Shown here in pieces: positions 1 to 12,519 of a DNA stretch of 64,000 nucleotides (position 1 is the first letter of the stretch; every line of letters starts with the position of its first letter). Both the position numbers and the translations under genes were made by a program. Source of the DNA: Membranipora membranacea (lineage: Eukaryota; Bryozoa; Gymnolaemata; Cheilostomatida; Membraniporidae). The DNA lies in the NCBI GenBank assembly GCA_914767715.1, contig OU612072.1, positions 23,004,001-23,068,000 of the forward strand. The letters run 5' to 3'. Under the pieces are notes generated by a model that searched no databases, had not been told where the DNA came from, and saw nothing but the letters and a program-made list of their open reading frames with translations.

Positions 1-1865
1 CATGCCCTTACTTTTTGAAGAGGTCAAACGAGTCCCTCTCTGTGTTGCTCTATTACACATTACTATACATTACAACATTTCGACAATACTGTAATTTTGA
101 TAATGAAAATTGACTTGGTCACCCCCACCTTTCAAAATAACCAGGTGACAATAGCAGTTTATACAATATTGCTGGTTTTGGACCCTGCCACTGGTTAAAT
201 GAGCTAGTCCCCTCTTCTGCATCACTTACATTCATAGCCTCCATAATCAGACTTGCTTCACTAACATCACTAGCTTGTGATGCAGCAATCCGACGGTACC
301 CGGCCCTAATGCCATGGCCAAAATGCCATTGGGACAAAATGCAATTGCCATTATGCCATTGTCATAATGCCATGGCCATAATGCCATAGGTGAAAACACC
401 ACTGCACAATATACCAATGGCAAAATACCAGTTGTACAAACTGCCTCATTGAAGAACTTAAGTTTTATTTGAGCCTATTTTCTCTGCTACAACAATGCAA
501 AGATTATCTTGTACTCAGGTAGGGTTGGTCTGTATATGTGGTTTGTTTTATTTTTGAATAAACTTGTAAGTTACACTTCATGCGTATCACTACCCTCTGA
601 TCCCATTTTCTCTTTTGCTGCACATACCATTTGCTATTTATATAACATGGCAAGACAAAATCATTGCACCACCAACACAGCAGACAGATGGTTCACAAGC
701 ATGCCTTTAGTTGATATTTGCGCTAAGCAAAGCTCCAAAAAATTGCATCTTTGCAAGTCTAAAAGAAGGTGGAAGATCAATATCAATATTTTTCACATCA
801 TTTATGTGTGAGAAGTATATAGTTCTTATGTGCAATTTATTTGGTAACTGGTAAGTGATAAATGACCAAGTTTACTGCTGTGCCGTCTTCACCTATCTCT
901 CTGCAAACCTCACACCATGTGAAAAATTCTATCATTCGATTATAGTGGATCAATGTAATACATTGCAACACAGAGATTGTGAAGTGTCTTCTATACTAAT
1001 CATTCCATCTTCATGTCATTACCATTTCGCTAACTCATTATTCTGTCATGGTGGATATGCATACTATGCACCAATCTCTAAGAAAAGAAGTTGTCCACTT
1101 ACCTGACAGTGGAGGATAACTCCTCAAATGAATCAGTTGACCAAACTGTACAATTATCACTCATTTTACTATGCATTATATAGTGACATTTTCAAGTGTT
1201 CATGACTTGACAGAAATCTGGATGTGCACCATGCCATGAAAATTTATCTGCACTTGCTTTAATAGTTCTATCAAAGTAGTTTGTCTTTTCCTCTCTGACA
1301 AAATAAAAAAATGGCAGCTCAGTTGTGGCTTTTGCCATCCAACAACCCTGGTGGAAGGAAAATGCACTTTCAGGGTTTTTCATACACTGAGAGGAGCTAC
1401 ACAAACATATCAATTTTTTGGGTTTGCTCAGAAAGAGTGAACTTTTGATGTAAAGGGACGCTAAGGACAAACAAAGACCTCACAAATCCCCAGGTATATA
1501 TTATATGTGTGTACATTGTATGTATTGCATACTATTACTTTTGTCTGAAAGCACAATATGTATTGCTGTATGTGCTGTGCTGTATCATGTCACAGGTTAG
1601 CTTTGAGAAAGAAGGAGAACTTGTGACAGAATTTGCGGCTATGTTGTGACCAAGCTGGCTGTGTTTCAAACAAACAATCTCATAGATATGTTTTGATGTG
1701 ACAGTAGATCCTGAGAAAGCCCCAAATTCACCGAACTGAATTGTAGTGATTGGCTTGATTCTCTCTTGAAAAACTCAATATGGTTACTGGGGTGAAACCT
1801 TCGAGGGACATATTTTTTCTCCCCATGTGATCTTTCCGTGTCCAATAATTTTCACTTTGTTACAG
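1..1865. other. No recognisable gene; non-coding, with one degenerate repeat
   Basis: Only short open frames without recognisable domains occur here. The one structured part is a degenerate ATGCCAT/ATGGCAT repeat near 303-425 (listed separately). A 5' exon of the MULE gene that begins at 1866 may lie here, because the first exon I can support has no start codon, but I could not identify one. Confidence 0.5.
303..425 (-). repeat. Degenerate short-period ATGCCAT repeat, inverted copy of 12600-12785
   Basis: The words ATGCCATTG, AATGCCATGGCC and CAAAATGC recur at roughly 10-20 base spacing. They are followed by a conserved stretch containing GTGAAAACACCACTGCACAA. The same stretch occurs in reverse complement at about 12685-12705, with matching flanking words, so the two loci are inverted copies of one decayed repeat family. 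Confidence 0.6.
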
Positions 1866-4800
1866 CCGCGTATCCCACACACTCATGATGCTGACGACCG
1901 CAAGATTGATGTCAATCTGGGAAGGACAGAGTTGAAGCGAAGGGCCGCTGATACCAGAGATAAGCAGGGGACAATCAGAACCATTGTACTACAAGACATG
2001 CCTGATGCCAGTAAAACTGTAAGCTCATTTAAACTTATCTTCTCTTGCAAATTTAGGATCTGACTGAATAAATGAATAGTGGCGATAATTCATAGGGCTC
2101 AGATATTTCATGTTGCCAGAAGGATTACAAGATGGCTCAGTCGGAAAAATCATTGGTTGTTAATGTCTGTGTCACAGGCGGCGCATCAACCTGTCTGCAA
2201 ATACCAAGTGTGCACAGATTGCACTGTCTGACCATCGAGTCTCCAAGAATTATAAATCAATGAAAATGTTTTCAGATGTCAATTGCCTTCTAACAAATCC
2301 ACATGAGGTTACAAATATATTGTACGTTGTATACCTTAGGATACAATACATGAGAATGCTCACGCAAAACAGTTAGATTCTATACCCACCTGGAAAATTG
2401 AATGCAGGATAACTATCAGCCTCACTTTAAAACTGTGTTTTTTCGAAATATCTAAGGTCTATCATTTTTGTGAGGGAAAAATTAAAACGAAGCCCGACTC
2501 CTAACCGATACACCACCCTGCTACCCGAGCTTTCAATATGTCAATATGAAGGATACTGTTGTATTTTTTTATCATTATTATTACAGTTATTGTTTTATTA
2601 ATTGTTTTTCCTCATTTTTTTCAGGAATTTGTTTCCAACAACGCCTCAAGGAAGACAGTACAGAGAGCTAGAGCTCTGCAGCTTCCACCGCTGATCCAAA
2701 ATATGGAGGTTATTGAAATCCCACACATTTTACGGCAGACAATTGGTGATGTACCGTTGCCATTCTTGCTGCATGATAATAGGACACAGGGAAGGCGGCT
2801 TATTATATTAGCTTCTCGACAATGTTTGCAGCAGCTCAGTGAGGCAAGGTCATGGTAAGTGTTTGCAGTTAAAGTTAAAGGCATTGACCTATATTAATCA
2901 TGTCTGAATAATTGAACATTAGATCTACAGTGTCAGCATTAAGCCAAAACTGTAATGCTGGAAATGTTATTCCAAAATTGATTATCAGCCTGTGTGATTT
3001 GGCTTTGCATCAATAACTGCATCAATAGACGGAGTAGGTCTTTTTTAAGGTTATTTTGCACGCTATCAGAGATTCACAGCTTGTAAAAGTAGGCTTTCAA
3101 TTATTTCTACCCAATATATTCAATAGCAATTTCTTAAATATGAATTGTAATTTTAGGTTCATGGATGGAAATTTTGGAATGCCACCCCAAAATCTTCAGT
3201 TTCAACAGCTCTACGTCATAAGAGGAAACTTAGCTCAGACTGCGGTATCACTGGTATACATCCTAATGGAGAGACTCGACCAGGAGGCCTACACAGAAGC
3301 ACTCAATGTCATTCAACATCAGTGCAACCATCTTAACATTCCTCTCAATCCCATGTACATTCACATGGATCTTGAATTGGCTGCATGGAATGAAACAGCC
3401 CTAGTATATCCTCAGGCAACTGTATCAGGTTGCTTCTTCAACTTGTGCCAGGTGGGTGAGGGGATAATAAGCTAAGGATATCCATCCTCCGATCTCTTTA
3501 TTAGACTATAACAAGGATACAATATGATGCAAAAATAGGATACAAAAAATTGGATTTGGATCTTCATGAAAACCCAAACCAATGAGCTGCAGCAAAATTA
3601 AGATTTTCTTCATCAAATTATAGATCTATTACAACTGTGTTTGGAGTAGGATGTTGCTCAGTTGGTTAGCGCGCCTGCCCTCTAACGCTCACGATTTGCA
3701 GGTCTCAGGTCCGAATCCTGCTGCAGTCTTCCGACTACTTGGCTCAATTGACGCCCCAGGTGTGCTCCGACCTGCCTGAAAACTGAGAGCAACTTGGCCC
3801 CAAATAAGGCGGCCGGGCCCTCAAGGCACCTTTATTTCTCAGTCTTCGCCTTGCGATTTTAACCCACATTTAACCAACATATGTTATGTATGATAATTTG
3901 TTCACCAACTAATTCTGACTAATTTCAACTTTGTTTGATGATTTCTCTATTTTTTATATTTCATTGGTCTCTTTATTTCAGAGTATGTGGCGGCATGTAC
4001 AAATGATAAATTGACTGGTTCAACAGTATATGGCTGATGAAAAAGTCAAGCTCTTCGTGGGGATGGTTGATGGCCTACCATTCCTACCAGAAAATGATGT
4101 TGTTGGAGGAATGAGGTTGCTAAGAAGGATAGTCCCTAATATCGAAGGTATTTGCAGATGACAACACACATGGTTGGCGTTCAATGTACCTACAGCAAAC
4201 TTGTGCTGCAGTCGTCATTTGCTTTGCATAAAAACCGTAGTTGATCTCATTTGGAAATCCCAGTCAATGGCTTAGGCTGGGGTTTATGATGTCCGTGTGT
4301 TGGCATTCAGATCAAATTCTTTTCATTAATACTTTTATATGTCATTGAGTATATCATTTTTTCATGGTGTTGGGTGGCATGGAAATATGGGAATTGTTAG
4401 ATGTTTGTTAAGCTCCATGAAGAAGAAAATATGATGTTTTATGCTCACAAATTGTTGTCATATTGAAATAATAGAAGACATTTAAGGCTATACAACATGA
4501 TGTGTAATACTAACAACTCCTTCGTGGCACATGGAAGATGCTCAACTCCTAATATGATGTTAATTGCAACTCACTTTTTTTTTAGGATTACCAAACCTTT
4601 TGGACTATTTTGATACTAACTACGTAAGTGGTCCTCTGATAGTGCAGCCAGCGGCAAATGGATTAGGATTCTAGGCAGGGAGGAATGGGGAGCCTCGCTT
4701 TCCTCCAAACAAGTGGAATATGCATGAGATGAGAGTGAATGACCTACCACGGACAAACAACTCTTGTGAGTCCTGGAATAGTAGGTGAGAAACGAAGCAT

Positions 4801-5346
4801 AAACAATACATCATCTGTGACACTTTGTAACCTGTAGAACAAATAAAGTGTCAGCCAAAACCATATTGACTCATAAAGGACAATTACGAAGTGAATTTTA
4901 TGCGGAGAACTAAAAAAAGCTGTTATCTTGAAACGCTTGCTAGGAAGCTCAGTTTATGTTCATCCGGGTTGTAGTATATTTTCAGATTTGATCGTTACGA
5001 ATTGGCAAATTGATATTTATTTGACCTATTTATTGAATTACTTAACTAGAATATAATCCTTGGCACTTTCAGAATGAAGAAGCTCAAGGGAACAGACCAT
5101 CCAACTCTGTGGGATCTTCTCAAAACCCTAAGAGAAGAGGACATGGTGGCCAAACTCGATATTAACAATACCGCCATCAGCAACCCTCCAAAGAAGGTTG
5201 TCAAACGGGTATATCAAGAACTAACAACCAGGCTCAAGGAACTGTGCAGGCAGTGCGATGCAGGAGATGTCAGTATGGAGGTCTTTCTCCGCCGAATAGG
5301 GCACAACATTCGGTGGAAAGCACCGGCCCATCATATTGAGCGCTGA
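1866..5346 (+). pseudogene. Multi-exon MULE-type transposase gene (FLYWCH/MULE family), with two in-frame stops
   Basis: Six exons with GT..AG borders and consistent phases: 1866-2018, 2625-2854, 3157-3451, 3982-4147, 4586-4784 and 5073-5346 (TGA stop). Exon 1 resembles the segment after a FLYWCH finger (HTHDADD, then a basic RxELKRRA helix). Exons 2-3 join across a split TGG codon to give SWFMDGNF, the start of the MULE catalytic domain. Then come FQQLYVIRG, the acidic HMDLELAAW and GCFFNLCQ. Exon 5 holds LLDYFDTNYV and the conserved RTNN.CESWNSR block. The exon pattern looks like a domesticated or host-acquired gene, but TGA near 4012 and TAG near 4673 interrupt the frame. No start codon was found, so a 5' exon is missing or decayed. 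Strand and family are secure; whether it was ever a working gene at this locus is inference. Confidence 0.8.
3645..3862 (+). repeat. tRNA-derived SINE with conserved central domain
   Basis: The head has polymerase III boxes: GCTCAGTTGGTTAGCGC (A-box-like) and GGTCCGAATCC (B-box). A central block CCAGGTGTGCTCCGACCTGC...GAGAGCAAC..GGC follows and recurs near 8945, 23815, 28960 (inverted) and 41675. It lies in the intron between exons 3 and 4 of the MULE gene. Confidence 0.8.
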
Positions 5347-7328
5347 CGAGTTAATAGCTTGACTACTTCTGTACTACTACAATCCACTTGTAAATTTATT
5401 TGAAGAGTTTATAGATTACATTTTAAGAGTTGTCTCATTTGATAAAAGTAACAGACAACTCCAATTTTGGTAATAAACTGTTTAAATATATAACCCTAAC
5501 AATATATATCTCCACCTACTCTGAAAGCTTTGAATGACTGATCCTCGTCAAACACCCAAGAGTCCCAAAGATAAATAATAACAATAGGGTAGGGGCCATT
5601 TTGTGCAAACCAAAAGCAGATGATAACGAAGTTTATCTGATGCAAAAAAAAACATTTTCCTTTTCCCTTAAACTATAAAGTGTATATATGGCAACGGATT
5701 TATAACTTATAACCACATACATTCCAATATTTCTGTTGAATATCTTCTCTTTAAAATCTATTGAAATATATTAACACAATTGGTATCGACAGCAGTATCC
5801 TTGTGTCACAAATAATGCATCAAACTTTATATGTCATCCAATGGATGTTCACAGGCGATATTTGCTAATTATACATAAATGTGAGATGATTGTGGCGGAA
5901 CAGTGTTCTTGATTCTCCTAAATTTGTCAGAAGAACTATTTCACATGGACACATCTGTTCTCTGCTCTTTTTAAAATTCATGGTCGGCAGTTCCATTCCC
6001 AGTTGGATAAAATACTCTTTAATTTATCGCTCCTGTACCTTGCAATGTAGGTATGCCTCAGGGCAGCGTACTAGGCACGATGTTGTTTCACTGTGTGATT
6101 GCCTCATTAACTAAGCTCCTAGATACTATCGGGGCTAAATGCCACTGTATGTTGATGACACTCAGTTCTTGGTGAGTTTCTATGCGCGTGATTCAATCAA
6201 AAAATGTGAAAACAGCAATTGGTTGATAGTCAGGCAAGCTTCCTCCATCATCCCTCCTTCATGGTAAATAGCCATTTAAGACTGCGCCATTTAAGACTGA
6301 ACCCCAAAAAAAAAACAATTCACACCACTTCACCCAAAAATCAATGATTTCTAGATGTTTTACAAATTAACTTCATTATTATTATTATTATTGAAGCTTA
6401 AATGACCAATGAATATTAGTTGTGACGCACGGGACTAGAAATTAGTAGTATCACGTTTGAAAAGAATAATTCTGCATAAAATGTGTTGTTGCAGAGTTAA
6501 CACTTCCAATGAGCACAAGCAGGCTCAATCCCATCATAAAACATGTTTGAATAGTTTCTGTTCTCCACTCAAAATCAAATGTGAAATCAAACAGAAAAAA
6601 GTGGGGTGCTCGATCAAGGAGTTAGAGACAACACCTCGGCATGACTAATGTATAATTTAGTATCCTGTGTGCCGACCTGCGCATCACAACACTGGTGGGT
6701 TATATTTTGGCATACATATCGGTATAGGAGAATTTTGTTCTACACTACAATAGTCACACAATTCGTTATATTACTGAATTTAATTTACACAAGTTTTGTT
6801 ATAGTTTGTTATAAGTTTGTCAGTATGTTTTCAGTCCGGTGGGTAACAAAATAATTTTTTAATTCGCCAATAGTTCTTAATTTTGTGACATAGGTTCTGT
6901 ATAACAAGTTCTTTGCTGTGTATTACAGCTTAAATGCTTCTGCTATCTGAATGGCTATTGTTAGAATTTCCATAGTAAAAAGGACGTAATTTTGTGTCCT
7001 GTGGATTTTACCCAGTCCATTACAGGTGGAAGGCAACTTTGGTGGTTTATCGTAATTAAACCAGTAAATTTTTATGTTGAACATATGAAATTCTCAACAT
7101 TCTTTTTAGAGAAAAATAAGGGAGTAAATCGCAACGATATTTGACCTTTTTTAAGAGTTATTTTTGAAGCGTTAGTGGCTGTTACTTTAAGGGTTAAACA
7201 TGGTTGATTTCAGTTTTTATTTTGCGCTGGTACTGAAGCTAAAGAAGTACCCATTTTCCTGTTTAAGTAGGAGCATGATCCACCCAATAGATGGTTCAAT
7301 CCAGAGTAATCTGTGATAGTGTTTTTAA
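5347..7328. other. Intergenic; only a retrotransposon remnant seen
   Basis: Apart from the reverse-transcriptase remnant at about 5990-6395, I see no coding or RNA gene. The sequence is AT-rich with short unconserved open frames. Confidence 0.5.
5990..6395 (+). mobile_element. CR1/L2-like non-LTR reverse-transcriptase remnant with (ATT)n tail
   Basis: Around 6055-6075 the plus strand reads GMPQGSVLG, the conserved reverse-transcriptase motif. About 80 bases later comes a frame-shifted YVDDTQFLV-like catalytic box (near 6145-6175). A run of ATT units at 6375-6395 looks like the 3' tail. The fragment at 33885-34757 shares the words around the PQG motif (TGCAATGTAGGT.TGCCT) and also ends in ATT repeats, suggesting one family. 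Confidence 0.6.
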
Positions 7329-7426
7329 AGACTTTGTTTTAGGCTGCTCTTCTGTATCACATCTTATTCTCCATATTTTATTCTATCATGTGAGTGATTT
7401 TCAGCTTTAGAATCCAAATATTGAGG

Positions 7427-7756
7427 AAGTTATGGCCTCTCAAACTTCCAAGGTGACGGCAATTTATCGGCAGTAAAAATCAGCCGGCAATCCCTAGGGT
7501 ACGTCACAACCAGCTTATCTAGTTGGTCCAAGTGGCGTGATGGTAGCGTCGTTGCCTGTAGGTATGGGGACCCGGGTTTGATTCCCACCCAGGTCTGAAT
7601 TTTGATCATCAATTATTATGTGATTATTAGTGTATTAACTAATAACTCATGTCTATGTCACATGTCTATGGTTGTGACATACCCCAGGGGAAACATCCGC
7701 TTATTCCCAATGCCGATTGAAGGCAATCACCCTGGAAGTTTGAGAGGCCATAACTT
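7427..7756. mobile_element. MITE with 45-bp inverted ends and an internal tRNA-like sequence
   Basis: The ends are inverted repeats: AAGTTATGGCCTCTCAAAC at the left and its complement at the right, extending to about 45 bp with a few mismatches (AAACTTCCA.GGTGA.). The middle (about 7528-7605) looks tRNA-derived, with GTGGCGTGATGGTAGCG as A-box and GGGTTTGATTCC as B-box. The unit sits exactly at the junction of outer arm and core of the surrounding element. The matching right-hand arm (near 10552) lacks it, so it inserted there secondarily. Confidence 0.7.
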
Positions 7757-8364
7757 CTCAGTTCATTAAAGTCAATTTGGGCAAATCTTAGGCTAAGAAG
7801 TTGTCTTCTCTTATTGTTGAAATTTGGTGGCTCATTTGCAGTATAGAGTTATCACTCTATCTATCTGTGTAAAACATTTTAGTTTCAAGCATGTGGATAG
7901 ACTGCTTCTCAGAGTAAAGGGATTCAGAGTAAATTTTTAAACAATAGTCAAGGAAAGAGTTTTTTACTCCTCGGTCAAGGTACCTGCAAGCTTTGCGTCA
8001 AGGGGAAAGTTATGGGAAGCTTGATGCCAAAAACTCCTTTCATCTATTTGTCACAATTATAGGGTTCTGGAGAATGAACTGAATTCAAAGTTTTTGATTA
8101 CAGTAAAAAATAGAATATGCAGGCTCTCCCGTAAAAATTTCTCTTTGTACAGCCTTACTCCACAATTAGACATGAAGTTTTATGCTTAAATTACACCTAA
8201 CTATCCTAGCTAAATTGATACGGTGGGTATAGCTAGGAAGGCAGTATTGTGGCAGTTTTTACAATAGGATTACCTATTACAATCCTTGAATGATGCTGCC
8301 ACAATGTACCCTTGGTCTGTGCAATCATTTAACCTTAAATTTATCGAAAGGGCCTCATATCAAA

Positions 8365-8565
8365 TGATATCTTCATCCAGCTTAGGTCTCAATTGTACTT
8401 GGATCGTTTCAATGCACCGCGTCGAGAATTGCTTCAGATTTTGTTTGGAGGCCATCTCAGATTTGTTGTTTATTGAGGAAGCCCACCTGTTTGGCTAACC
8501 GAATCCTCAAAAGTAACAACATTATAACTTGTTGCAGTATAGATGCAGTCCCAGGGCACCCTCTA
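8365..8565. repeat. Direct repeat, copy 1 (copy 2 at 9355-9546)
   Basis: About 190 bases beginning GATATCTTCATCCAGC and ending AGATGCAGTCCCAGGGCAC occur twice in the same orientation about 1 kb apart, with only scattered differences. An inverted third copy is at about 27705-27890 in the second element. No convincing protein can be read from it. Confidence 0.8.
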
Positions 8566-8939
8566 CTTGATTGTGCAATAACTCCCGGAAGAAGGTTTAC
8601 CCGGCTAACCAAGAGTGAAGTGATCGCAACCTTGTATAACTTTTTAGAAGCATGGACCATGTTTTTGTTGAGTAAAGCGAGTGTGGATAATTGAATGTCG
8701 ACAAGGTGTCATGCTCGATTGCAAAAATGTAAATATATGAGTAGCCAGCCACTAGAGCCTATTGACTCAACATAATATGATATGATATTTTAGATGCAAT
8801 AAAATTGGTGTAAAAAAACGGGGCACTCAATATGGGCTAAATTTTTTGTATCAGAACTGGGGTTTCGGGCTTGGAATGCTGGTTGGAAAATATATTTGGA
8901 CTGAGTAGGAATTACAAATTATCTAGCACTGGGCTTTGG

Positions 8940-9075
8940 TTGGAACCCAGGTGTGCTCCGACCTGCCTGCAAACAGAGAGCAACCTGGCACAGACATTGC
9001 GGCCTGGCCACTAAGGCAACAGTTTTGCCGCCTATGCTCCAGGATGTTGCTTGCGACAAGACATCTGATTTAATT
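8940..9075 (+). repeat. SINE fragment, central domain and tail only
   Basis: It begins at CCCAGGTGTGCTCCGACCTGC, continues GAGAGCAACCTGGC and ends CACTAAGGC, the same central domain as the SINEs at 3645 and 41575. The tRNA-like head is missing, so it is 5'-truncated or has been overwritten by the host element. Confidence 0.7.
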
Positions 9076-9354
9076 CAACCTTCAATTTTAATCTGATGTA
9101 ATAATGCTATAGTACATAAATATCATAAGAAGCAACAAGTCTTGAGACACAAAGGTAATCCTCAGGTTTTGATATTCTAAAATTACATTGCCTTTAAATC
9201 CTTTGGAAAAGATAAACAAGGCACAACAGTAACAAATTCTTTCCCTGTAATGAAACACAGAGACTGCAATACACTGGTTGTTTACAAATAAGATTTTCTT
9301 GAGAGATTAGAAAATTTACTCTGAGAAAACAATGTCTGTAATTGCTCTAACTGA

Positions 9355-9546
9355 TATCTTCATCCAGCAGAGGTCTCAATTGTACTTGGATCGTTTCAAT
9401 GCACTGCGTGAAGAATTGCTTCCAATTTTGTTTGGAGGCCATCTCAGATTTGTTGTTTATTGAGGCAGCCCACCTGTTTGGCTAACCGAATCCTCAAAAG
9501 TAACAACATTATAACTTGTTGCAGTATAGATGCAGTCCCAGGGCAC
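9355..9546. repeat. Direct repeat, copy 2 (copy 1 at 8365-8565)
   Basis: Second copy of the block described at 8365-8565. The junction after AGGGCAC differs (copy 1 continues CCTCTACTTG, copy 2 continues GATTTTAAAA), marking the end of the duplicated unit. Confidence 0.8.
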
Positions 9547-10659
9547 GATTTTAAAAAAGATTTACAAATTCAACCGTAACATGAATGCTGTCAATGGTGA
9601 TTTCAGGACTGCAATTCCTTAATGGTGATAAATACACCAAGGTCGAACATACAGAAACCAGCTCACTGAAAATGCAGCAGAATATTTCACATAGAATATC
9701 ATGTGTGTTATTGAGGGTGAGCCCTCCAGACACACAGTTATCATAATCCTATACGCATCCAGCATAGTTACATTAGTGGTTTTCAATAATAAAAATATTG
9801 GGATGACATTCGAGTAAAATTTAAGCTCAAACATTTGGGTGTAGTTTGAAAATGCTATCATTGAACAGTATCCACTGAAAAAGCCAAATCCAAACCATGT
9901 TTCGGAATATTAATAATATTAATTGTTTTGAGGTCTATAGTCATTCTGATAGAATTTGATGGGTGACTGATGGGTCACCACGATCTATACTGAAAACTTA
10001 TATCAACCAACAGAAATATTCTTTTGTTTAAGTTCAGTATAGCATCTCCATTGTCATTTGTGAATTGCTCCACTCCTTTGATAAAAGGCAATTAGAATTT
10101 GTTTGAAACTGTACACAATGGCACAGAAACTACAAATATATAGGCTCTTTGCACTGCCTTGTGCAACATTGCCACTGCACTGATGGATGAAATAAACACC
10201 GTAATGAAAAAGTAAATCGCAATTTTAAATATGTTTAAAAAATATTTCAAACATGCCCTCAAAAGCTCATTTAGATAATGTGATGAACTGATGCTCCAAG
10301 AAAAACCAGATCTCTGTGAGTTACCATGTCGAAATGTAGTTCTGCCCAAACAGAAAAACACGACCTTGGAGATTTTTTGTCAGATTTGGAGTTTTTTGCA
10401 GAAAAAGATAAATGAATAGTTAGCTGATTGACTAACGATCCAGGTGACCAAATGTGGTTATTCTGAATTAAAAACTGTAGGAAAGAGATAGCATTTGTAA
10501 AAGTAAGGAGGAGATAACTACAACTGAGCATTTTTGACTTTAAATAACTGAGAATCCTCAATATTTGGATTCTAAAGCTGAAAATCGCTCACATGATAGA
10601 ATAAAATATGGAGAATAAGATGTAATACAAAAGAGCAGCCTCAAACAAAGTCTTTAAAG

Positions 10660-12370
10660 GATGATTGCAACTATAATAGCAGAGTAATTTGAGGTAGTCA
10701 TCAGCTAGGTTTCAAATCCAAGAAATTAACAACTAACAGCATGGTAGGAACCAAATACTACTGCATACAGCACTGTTAGCTGGCCATCTTGCTGCGGGGT
10801 GTTCATAAGCACTGAGCGTGATACATCAGTTTCAGCTAACTGGCTGGCCTTCTAGTGTGTGGCTATGTGTTGTGAATTCCTGTAGTAAACATTCTATGGT
10901 CCAGCTTCATCAAGAATTATTTTCAAATTGTGTCCAACTGGTTACTTTACAAATTTTATTGGGTGAAATCTGACGAATATACCACTGCCTTTGAGTATGC
11001 TAACTGGCAGGTTAGTCTATATTTTTTGTTCTTGTAAGACAATCATTTCTATTTGAAATATTATATAATCAAAGCTGATTTGTTAACAAGGGAAACAATT
11101 CCTACTCACTTAAAATTTGTTCAGAAGTATGATAATTATAGGATTAAGAGTGTTTATAATTTGGTTCACTTAACACATAGGCTTTTGTTTACCGATGTCT
11201 CATGTCAACTAGATCATAATTGGTGGGGGATTACCTTGGGTACACTCAAGAATTACTCCTTGGTACTTTACCAATGACAGTGACTAGAACTTAAAATCTG
11301 TGGTACTACAGGTGACTAGCAAAAATAAATGCCAGGTTATGCAATCAAGGAGTTGTAGACCCTTGATGCAATCAATGAAATTTTGAAGTGACTTTCACAA
11401 CATCATGAGTGCAACACATTACTTAAATCAGGCAATAGTTTACTGGTGTGGCCCATTTTTAGCCAAACACAGTATATCACATGGTTAAAAGCAGTCGAAC
11501 ACCATCATTTACATTATCATTTGTTTCACATGTTCAATGCGCTAGCTAGGTTGATGATCAACTATTCAATCAATCAAATGTTTTTATGATTGCTCTATGT
11601 CATCTAGGTTACTCTGATTTTACGCTGTTCCAGCAAATAAGCAATTTTCACTCTATTTTTACACAGCGATGAATTTACTCTTATTGTAACAGCACTGTGA
11701 GCAAAATATGCGCTTATATCAACTGAAGTTTGCACTGCTCTGAGTTCACTGACAATTAAGTTGTTTTTCACCCCATTATTTTTCTCTGTGTGGAATCAAA
11801 AGAAGTTACATTACATAACTATTTAAGAGAAAAAAAAAACTCTGCATAGTAACACCACATTTTGACGAAACGGCTCTGTAGACTATGTAGCTTTTATACC
11901 CTCGAGTAGGAAAACAAATTTTGTTGAATGTGTATATGGCCAAAAGAGATGTTAAAAACTTATCCATATCCATCATCATTTATACTAAATTTAAAACATG
12001 GAATTCAAGTTGTGAACATCCTGTGAGTCACAACCCCCTAATAAATGACTTTGCTGAATACTATGGCCATGGCCTAACCGTGAAAATTCATTTTAGATGA
12101 ACAGAGTTTTTCCTTCCTGTTAGTTGTAACTGTAACTTTTTACACAACTAATAAATACAGAGATAACCTGCTCTATGTTCAATCATCGTAGTCTTATCAA
12201 TGTCATTAGTAAGCATGAGTCTCTAGGGCAGCGATGAGTCAAGACTTGGCTTTCAAAAAAAAGTTGGTAATAATCCAAAGTTATTGTCATACTATTCTAA
12301 AGAATGGTTGGGAAATATTTGTTACAAGTCACTAGCTCTCAGTTTGTTGATCCCAACAAACCCCAGATAT
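10660..12370. other. Intergenic, nothing recognised
   Basis: No domain, RNA gene or clear repeat structure was found. The sequence is AT-rich with short open frames in all phases. Confidence 0.5.
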
Positions 12371-12374
12371 CATT

Positions 12375-12470
12375 GAAATTGAACGAAGAAACTTCGAGAC
12401 TTGAACACTGTAGGAGATGGCTCTAACCAACTGAACCACCCCCTACTCTGATCAAGCAACCCGCAGCTGT
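12375..12470 (-). repeat. tRNA-like SINE head, minus strand
   Basis: On the minus strand it reads GGTGGTTCAGTTGGTTAGAGC (A-box-like) and, about 30 bases on, GTTCAAGTCTC (B-box-like). The spacing is right for a tRNA-derived head. The central domain seen in the other SINEs is not evident, so this may be a different subfamily. Confidence 0.5.
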
Positions 12471-12519
12471 AATGTGACTAAAAAAAATACAATGTGGCTT
12501 GATCTCCTTCGGATATTTT

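Larger units (their letters stand above)
7329..10653. mobile_element. Non-autonomous inverted-repeat element with TTAA at both ends
   Basis: The outer arms 7329-7426 and 10553-10653 are inverted copies of each other at roughly 95% identity. They start AGACTTTGTTT and are flanked on both sides by TTAA (7325-7328 and 10654-10657), as in piggyBac-type insertions. An inner pair, CTCAGTT.ATTAAAG at 7757 and its complement ending at 10552, bounds a core that recurs inverted at 25655-31743. I found no intact coding sequence. The core contains a 200-bp direct duplication and a SINE tail. The TTAA may be chance because the arm itself is AT-rich; the classification is inference. Confidence 0.6.

Noticed and set aside
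3650-3725. Functional tRNA gene
   Set aside because: A and B boxes are present but the cloverleaf cannot be completed and the head continues into the SINE central domain; the same holds for the heads at 7528, 12375, 21225, 23733, 36540 and 41575.
8286-8694. Transposase coding region in the 7.3 kb element
   Set aside because: Short frames on both strands recur between copies but with shifting frames and stops and no DDE-type motif; called non-autonomous.
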